Origin: Theodoxus fluviatilis | Taxonomy: Eukaryota; Mollusca; Gastropoda; Cycloneritida; Neritidae | Length of the DNA stretch: 12,783 nucleotides | NCBI GenBank assembly: GCA_034096865.1 | Contig: JAWQFJ010000510.1 | Coordinates: 1 to 12,783, forward strand | Direction of reading: 5' to 3' | In this document: in pieces, positions 9,214-12,783 of the stretch | Position numbering within the stretch: the stretch's first letter is position 1 | How the letters are laid out: each line of letters starts with the position of its first letter | Program-made: the position numbers and the translations under genes | The notes under the pieces: model-generated | Database searches by the model: none | What the model saw: only the letters and a program-made list of their open reading frames with translations | Told to the model about the DNA's origin: nothing

Positions 9214-10073
9214 AAGCTGTGAGGACCTCCAGTAAACCTGGAGGGGTAATGGATGTCTTCAGCTTAAAACATCAGATTAATTTTTAGACAACAAGTTTTC
9301 AAGTTTGGATAGACACCAAGAGCAGCAACAAGTTAATACATTTATTGAATTGTCTTGATTGGGGCTTGCCCATACTTGTGAAATTCAGTATTTGCATGTC
9401 GGCTTTACCGACTATGCCATAGCTCTTTGCCTCTTTCAGTTTCCTCATTAAACTGTTCATTTTTACACAAAGACAAAGTATGGCTAGCGGTCACAGCTGG
9501 ATTATGAGAATATCAAATCTCATCTCTCTCCCCTTCCCCCACGACTTCTACAACATAGTAAAATATAATGTACGTACAAGATTTCTGTTTACTCTTTTCT
9601 TTTATTGTATTGTTACTTCGTGTTCACACTGCTCAATGTACGTTCTTTGTACCGAGGATTTATTTCGAACCATGTGTATGGATGATCCTTTTTGAATTTT
9701 TAAAAAAGGATGATGATGATGATGATGATATATCAAGCCAAGAATTGAATTAATAAACGTTCCTAGGACCCGATTTATTCATTAATTTCATTGACATTGA
9801 TCACATCAAAATGATCAATCGCATATGAAACTGTTAGAACGAAATTAAACATACCTCACTCTTCGGTTTTGGAGGTTTCCGGCTTTCGGACGAGCTGCTG
9901 TTCGAGAGGGATAATGTCTGCCGTCTCGATGATGAAAAACAGTACCTGCAAGGGTTTGACAAAGTAGCGCCCTTACTTGCCCTCGTTGCCTCACGTAACT
10001 GTGTGTGCAGGGACTGTTTCAGCCAGCCATTTTGCGCTCGACCACACACAGAGCTGAGACGTATACTTTTCAT
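6030..10073 (-). CDS. COA8: COA8 (APOPT1), mitochondrial cytochrome c oxidase assembly factor 8, four exons, 221 residues
   Basis: Exons in order are 10073-9855, 8330-8118, 6910-6762 and 6114-6030 (TAA 6030-6032), with GT-AG borders and exact frame continuity. The ATG at 10073 has A at -3 and an in-frame TGA 18-20 bases upstream. COA8 acts in the mitochondrial matrix in assembly of respiratory complex IV. Residues 1-35 are Arg/Ser-rich and almost free of acidic residues, fitting a mitochondrial presequence. A variable Ser/Lys/Pro-rich stretch follows. The conserved core starts with DLIGPPD (about 91-97), then a helical Glu/Arg-rich segment with two Trp (130, 135). Next come LSAEEMSQFYKKFLDDN and FNKEWYKKN (192-200), split across the last intron, matching vertebrate COA8 as I remember it. 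Length is close to the family's roughly 200 residues. The gene is tail-to-tail with SRBD1. An alternative donor within exon 1 (CAG/GTACTG near 9946) would shorten the linker but is not needed. Confidence 0.94.
6115..6761 (-). other. COA8 intron 3
   Basis: On the minus strand the donor is GTATGT and the acceptor is CTATCCCCAG. The codon AA/G (Lys) is split. The intron contains a short tandem duplication and is otherwise unrecognised. Confidence 0.85.
6508..6582 (+). repeat. Tandem duplication, 39-bp period, two copies
   Basis: The block opening GATGAAGTGAATACTGGATT occurs at 6508 and again at 6547. The two differ by a few bases around the A-rich end. It is a local tandem duplication in the COA8 intron. 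Confidence 0.85.
6911..8117 (-). other. COA8 intron 2, no recognisable element
   Basis: On the minus strand the donor is GTAATT and the acceptor is TTGTCTTGCAG. It is AT-rich unique-looking sequence. I see no repeat structure, RNA gene or coding signal, and the open frames through it are chance or run antisense to exon 3. Confidence 0.8.
8597..8834 (-). mobile_element. tRNA-derived (SINE-like) block with one A box and three B-box-like sites
   Basis: Read on the minus strand, it begins with TTAGCTCACTCGGTAGCGC (A box TAGCTCACTCGG at 8819-8830, one mismatch to TRGCNNAGYNGG). The B-box-like GGTTTGAATCC follows 64 bases on (8744-8754). Two more follow, each in GAGAGGTTGCGGGTTYRAACC (8669-8689 and 8623-8643), and the last forms the palindrome CGGGTTCGAACCCG. 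It then ends in T7 and a (GTT)n tract, a plausible SINE tail. The stems do not form a clean cloverleaf, so it is not a functional tRNA gene. SINE identity is inferred from box order and tail. Confidence 0.55.
8834..8872 (+). repeat. Hairpin module, copy 1
   Basis: This 39-base unit starts CATAAAGCTGTGAGGAC and contains stem CCTTCAG (8850-8856), loop TAAAC, stem CTGAAGG (8862-8868). It directly abuts the tRNA-like A-box side. Confidence 0.85.
8873..9161 (+). mobile_element. Unclassified dispersed-repeat body upstream of the CA tract
   Basis: The segment between the two hairpin modules includes GTCCAGTAGTTTTTGAGATATC followed by GGGACTGACAGACA. That ending resembles ones I recall from non-autonomous repeats in marine invertebrates, which also close on CAGA/CA microsatellites. 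No open frame or terminal repeats were found. The class is unknown and a Helitron-like or microsatellite-associated element is possible. Confidence 0.35.
9162..9209 (+). repeat. CAGA / (CA)n microsatellite
   Basis: Imperfect GACAGACA units run into a pure CA run that butts directly onto the second hairpin module. Confidence 0.93.
9210..9248 (+). repeat. Hairpin module, copy 2
   Basis: This is a direct repeat of 8834-8872 at an offset of 376 bases. The stem is CCTCCAG (9226-9232), loop TAAAC, stem CTGGAGG (9238-9244). The one base change in each arm keeps the pairing. It probably marks the end of a repeat family whose body is 8873-9209. Confidence 0.85.
9707..9730 (+). repeat. (GAT)n microsatellite
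   Basis: A short run of GAT triplets in COA8 intron 1. Confidence 0.9.
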
Positions 10074-10117
10074 ATTCAGGAAAAGGTGACGACTTCATGG
10101 ATTGACAATAACAGTAT

Positions 10118-10143
10118 CAGAGAGAGAGAGAGTGTGTGTGTGT
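10118..10143 (+). repeat. Short (AG)n(TG)n run in COA8 5' flank
   Basis: AG units pass directly into TG units, about 45-70 bases upstream of the COA8 start codon, so it may lie in the 5' UTR. Confidence 0.85.
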
Positions 10144-10253
10144 GACCAACTTCGGCCACGGACAAGCGTGCAAGGTTGCCTCTCTGAACTGAGGCAAGGG
10201 GACTCCACTGTGGATTGTCTTGCTTTGTGGACGGAGTAATGTGCCCTTTATGC

Positions 10254-10263
10254 ATTTCCGGTT
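10254..10263 (-). promoter_or_regulatory. ETS-type (NRF-2/GABP-like) site upstream of COA8
   Basis: The minus strand reads AACCGGAAAT, close to the ETS consensus CCGGAAGT, about 185 bases upstream of the COA8 ATG. ETS factors commonly drive nuclear genes for mitochondrial proteins. Function here is inferred from motif and place. Confidence 0.4.
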
Positions 10264-10269
10264 GCTAGT

Positions 10270-10281
10270 TGCGCTAGCGCA
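10270..10281. promoter_or_regulatory. Perfect palindrome TGCGCTAGCGCA, NRF-1-like
   Basis: This 12-base palindrome has the two GCGC half-sites of an NRF-1 element (YGCGCAYGCGCR) but TA at the centre. It lies six bases from the ETS-type site and about 200 bases from the COA8 start codon. NRF-1 family sites are typical of respiratory-chain genes. The central mismatch leaves binding uncertain. Confidence 0.4.
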
Positions 10282-10794
10282 CATTATTTGCCCTCAACGT
10301 CACGGTGTGTAGTATTTCTACAAAACACAACCGATCTTGGCTTCACATAACTCCAAGTAGGTGAAATTAACGAATTTTTACACGTATACTGTTTCTATTA
10401 TTACTGTCTGAGTCGTGCTGTTTATTTACTCGTGTTCCAGGTTGACGTTCTCACGACGCTGTTTTCGTTGTTGTTTGTGTGTGTGACAGTGATAATTGTG
10501 ACTGATACGCACCCTCTTTTCACGTCCTTCTCACGTCCTTTTCATCTGTTTATATCTTTTTGTGGGGTGTATTGTAAAATCAAGTTCTTTCGTGTCTCGG
10601 TGACCACGATATCAGGTAAAAATAGACGGTTCGGTAAGACGGGCAAGTAATCCACGTACAAAGATGAATATGAGTTGTGCTCACGCGCCTAGCAAGCGTT
10701 CTCTTGAGCAGCTCCAGAGAAAAAGCTGAATGTTTTGGATACCACTGCACTGTTTTTTGTGTTTCTGGTACCTACGTGTGTGTGTGAAGATGCC
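10282..10794. other. Stretch between COA8 promoter region and LINE fragment
   Basis: No gene is supported. A plus-strand open frame over 10432-10650 starts at a non-ATG codon and is pyrimidine-rich with no recognised motif. It is possibly the 5' end of a divergent transcript, but nothing proves this. Confidence 0.5.
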
Positions 10795-10947
10795 GCCACC
10801 ATCCAAGGACAGCGAGTTTTTTCTTACATCGGCCCTGTAATGTGGAATAGCCCACCTTTCCCTGTCCGCCACTCTGATTCCATGTCCCAGTTCAAAACTT
10901 CCCTTAAGACACACCTGTTCCGGTCAATCTTTTCTGACAAGCAGTGA
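10795..10947 (+). pseudogene. LINE reverse transcriptase C-terminus
   Basis: The reading RVFSYIGPVMWNSPPFPVRH followed by SMSQFKTSLKTHLFRSIFSD fits the familiar LINE ending (xFSYxAPxxWNSLPxxxR, then SxxxFKxxLKTHLF). It stops at TGA 10945-10947. The catalytic core is absent. The upstream part of the frame (before about 10795) does not look like LINE sequence and has no ATG. Confidence 0.82.
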
Positions 10948-10967
10948 GGCGCTTCACAAGGCGCCTC
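10946..10967 (+). repeat. GC stem-loop overlapping LINE stop codon
   Basis: GAGGCGC (10946-10952) pairs with GCGCCTC (10961-10967) around an eight-base loop. The 5' arm includes the last two bases of the TGA stop. LINE 3' stem-loops can be recognised by the reverse transcriptase; that is inference here. Confidence 0.75.
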
Positions 10968-11151
10968 TCTTATGTTTCGTGTTTTGTTTATTGCCTGCTA
11001 TGTTAATTAATTCTTTTGTATTTAACTCTTCTTTTAATTCAACTGTACTGTGTGCGAGTGTTGGAATGCTTTGTATGAGTGTGGACTTTTCATTGTAAAC
11101 GCCATGAGCTTGCCTATTACATTAGGGAAGGTATGTGGGTATAAGTAATCT

Positions 11152-11153
<2 letters not shown>

Positions 11154-11244
<91 letters not shown>
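11154..11244 (+). repeat. (ATT)30 LINE tail
   Basis: About 30 uninterrupted ATT units close the LINE 3' UTR. LINEs of the CR1/L2 kind end in short tandem repeats instead of poly(A). Confidence 0.95.
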
Positions 11245-11245
<1 letters not shown>

Positions 11246-11391
11246 ACCTCGGGACAACCCTCCCAGAGAAAATATGAGGATAAAATTATTTTTAAAAAAA
11301 CTACACTGAAGAGATCTTGAAAAGAGTCGGGAGGCGGACGCATCCACCCAGGGGGCAGCGGCTGCTGCACCGGGGAGAGGCCGAGTGGGTG

Positions 11392-12243
11392 ATGGGGATG
11401 GCAGGCAGTGACACAAAGTCGCAGCTCATGCAAATAGTTGTACAAATGCTGTATCATTCTGAGTCAGGGTGTTCTACTTCTGTATCATCTTTGGATACTT
11501 TTGATGATTGTTCCTATTCGAGGTTTTTGTACACTAATGTGGACTCCTTCTTGAACAAAAAGGATGAACTTCTCTCACGTCTAACCGATATCAGACCTAA
11601 TATAATTGGTCTTACGGAGAGGAGGGCAAAAAACCAACTGTATAGCATAAATATAGCTGAGTATGAAATACCAAACTATGAGTATGATCTATTTATGAAT
11701 GTTGACCCGAAAAGAGGAATAGCCCTATATTTCGACAAATCATTGAATGCAAAAGTCTGGGAAGAATTCCAAAATTCTGGCTTTGAGGAAAGCTTATGGT
11801 GTACATACAAAGGAGCAAATGAAGAGAGTGTGATCATAGGATGTGTATATCGCAGCCCGAGCTCATCATTGGAAAATACAGAAAATTTGTACAAGTTACT
11901 AAAAGATGACAGACTATTACAGTATGATAAGATATGCATTGTCGGAGACTTTAATTTTCCTAGAGTGAATTGGGAGGGTGAATGGAATGGTGAGGTCAAT
12001 AATGTCTTTATCGAATGTGTACGTGATGCTTTATTAATCCAAAAAGTCATACAACCTACTAGACACAGAGAAGGGCAGAGATCTACAGTCGATGACTTGG
12101 TCCTGGTCAATGAGGACAACTTAGTGTCTGACATCCAGCACTTAGACCCTGTTGGTAAAAGTGATCATGATGCACGCTTCTATTCGACTTGCATGTCCCC
12201 AGAACAAAAACTGAGAAGACATTTAAATACAAATATGATTTAA
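11392..12243 (+). pseudogene. LINE ORF2 endonuclease (EEP/APE-type) domain, frameshifted at its end
   Basis: The first ATG in frame is 11392-11394; the open frame extends back to 11317 without an ATG. The apurinic-endonuclease fold nicks target DNA for LINE insertion. All signature motifs are visible, by position from 11317: TNV (Asn74), TER (Glu101), YRSP (178-181), VGDFNFPRVNW (Asp211, Asn213), VDDLVLV (259-265) and SDHD (282-285). The active-site set therefore looks intact. Soon after SDHD the frame goes off course and stops at 12241-12243, while the continuation appears in another frame. Confidence 0.83.
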
Positions 12244-12662
12244 ACAAAGGTGATTATGGAAAGATGAGAGAACTGATTAGTAAATGTGATTTTTCAGTCC
12301 TAAGTGAATTAGTTGTGGAAAGCTCGTGGTGTTATATCCGCGACTTGATTGTGGACAGCATGAGACAATGCATTCCGGAGAAAAGTTGTGGGAAGCATAG
12401 AAACATTAAACCAAGATGGATGAATAGTGAGGTGAGAAAGTCAGTGAAAAAGAAGTATAATCTGTATAAAAAGTATTTACAATCAAGGCAAGCCAGGGAA
12501 TATCATAGCTATAAGCTTGAACGAAATAAGTGTAAAAAACTCATCAAGAAGGCAAGAAAAAGCTTTGAAAAAGATATCGCTAGTGGGAGCAGAGCAAATC
12601 CGAAACAGTTCTGGAAATATGTGCAGGAAAGGACAAAGTCAAACTGTCGCGTGGTGGTATGA
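12189..12662 (+). pseudogene. LINE ORF2 linker between endonuclease and reverse transcriptase
   Basis: The frame gives KTFKYKYDLNKGDYGKMREL, then CIPEKSCGKHRNIKPRWMNSE (partly shown), a Lys-rich helix (VRKSVKKKYNLYKKYLQ) and NPKQFWKYVQERTKS. PRWMNSEV and the later FWKYV are typical of the segment just before LINE reverse transcriptase. No ATG opens it; the frameshift from the endonuclease reading lies between about 12180 and 12225. It stops at TGA 12660-12662. Confidence 0.78.
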
Positions 12663-12666
12663 AATT

Positions 12667-12692
12667 TAATTAAAAGATTGCTCTTTTAATTA
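12667..12692. repeat. Perfect 11-bp inverted repeat, TTGC loop
   Basis: Arms TAATTAAAAGA (12667-12677) and TCTTTTAATTA (12682-12692) are exactly complementary around TTGC. It sits four bases past the stop of the LINE fragment. The remaining bases to 12783 are unrecognised, with AATAAA near 12766. Confidence 0.85.
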
Positions 12693-12783
12693 TTAGTTCT
12701 AAGAACTTGAAAGATTCCACCCGAGGGTTTTCATGCTAAACCCCTGTTGCCACTTCCTTTCAGTAATAAAGGTAAACAAATAA

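Larger units (their letters stand above)
8331..9854 (-). other. COA8 intron 1, repeat-rich
   Basis: The donor is GTATGT after KPKSE and the acceptor is TTTGTACAG before KPEKIKIK; both joints are phase 0. It contains the tRNA-like block, two hairpin modules, a CA microsatellite and a GAT run. The portion 9250-9700 is AT-rich with nothing recognised. Confidence 0.85.
10795..11244 (+). mobile_element. 5'-truncated LINE (CR1/L2-like) 3' end with ATT tail
   Basis: It contains the C-terminal end of a LINE reverse transcriptase ORF, a 3' UTR of about 200 bases with a GC stem-loop, a short conserved-looking end (TTGTAAACGCC..TTAGGGAAGG..ATAAGTAATCTG), and an ATT repeat tail. That order, with the body missing at the 5' side, is the usual product of truncated target-primed reverse transcription. 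Clade assignment rests on the 3' end style and is tentative. Confidence 0.8.
11245..12662 (+). mobile_element. LINE internal fragment: endonuclease domain and linker, no reverse transcriptase
   Basis: It starts directly after the ATT tail of the previous element and runs to a stop at 12660-12662. Order: GC-rich leader of about 150 bases, AP-type endonuclease, then the basic linker that precedes reverse transcriptase in CR1-like and related ORF2 proteins. The reverse transcriptase never follows in the remaining window. Losing the 3' part is the opposite of normal LINE truncation and suggests interruption, deletion or a rearranged copy. Confidence 0.8.

Noticed and set aside
10432..10650. Plus-strand 72-codon frame as a divergent gene near the COA8 promoter
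   Set aside because: The frame starts at a non-ATG codon, is hydrophobic by T-richness, and shows no recognisable domain.
11676..12134. Minus-strand 152-codon open frame
   Set aside because: It is a mirror of the LINE endonuclease reading on the plus strand, which carries all the domain motifs.
12719..12743. Imperfect inverted repeat around GGGTTTT..AAACCCC
   Set aside because: Mismatches and short arms; not distinguishable from chance.

Overview
The window is animal (metazoan) nuclear DNA. It has spliced genes with GT-AG introns, long TG/CA and ATT microsatellites, and remnants of at least four classes of transposable element. There are no bacterial-style operons. The two genes and the mix of elements (Ty3-type gag, CR1/L2-like LINEs, piggyBac-like element, tRNA-derived repeat) would suit a lophotrochozoan such as a marine mollusc. 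That placement is inference; the sequence only proves a metazoan.

Layout. (1) 1-3302, plus strand: the last five exons of SRBD1, a Tex/Spt6-like S1-domain RNA-binding protein, from upstream of the helix-hairpin-helix region to the C-terminal S1 domain and stop. (2) 3303-6029: the tail-to-tail interval between the two genes. It holds an antisense gag-protease fragment of a Ty3/gypsy-like retroelement starting about 45 bases past the SRBD1 stop. After that comes a complete 1,474-bp piggyBac-type element with TTAA target duplications and 12-bp inverted ends. (3) 6030-10073, minus strand: a complete four-exon gene for COA8 (APOPT1), a mitochondrial cytochrome c oxidase assembly factor of 221 residues. 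Its first intron carries a tRNA-like (SINE-type) block and two copies of a hairpin module whose stems differ by a compensatory base pair. Upstream is a short promoter-like stretch with an ETS-type site and a perfect TGCGCTAGCGCA palindrome resembling an NRF-1 site. (4) About 10795-12783, plus strand: two LINE fragments. One is a 5'-truncated 3' end (reverse transcriptase C-terminus, 3' UTR, ATT tail). Directly behind that tail lies a separate fragment with an AP-endonuclease domain and linker, frameshifted and ending before any reverse transcriptase.

The two host genes have no evident functional link; they are convergent neighbours whose shared 3' interval has been filled by transposons. Every canonical plus-strand poly(A) signal found between the SRBD1 stop and the far end of the interval lies inside the piggyBac-type element. 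No clearly new biological system was found. The most unusual observations are the covarying hairpin duplication, the palindromic subterminal repeats of the piggyBac-type element, and the possible transposon-supplied 3' end of SRBD1.
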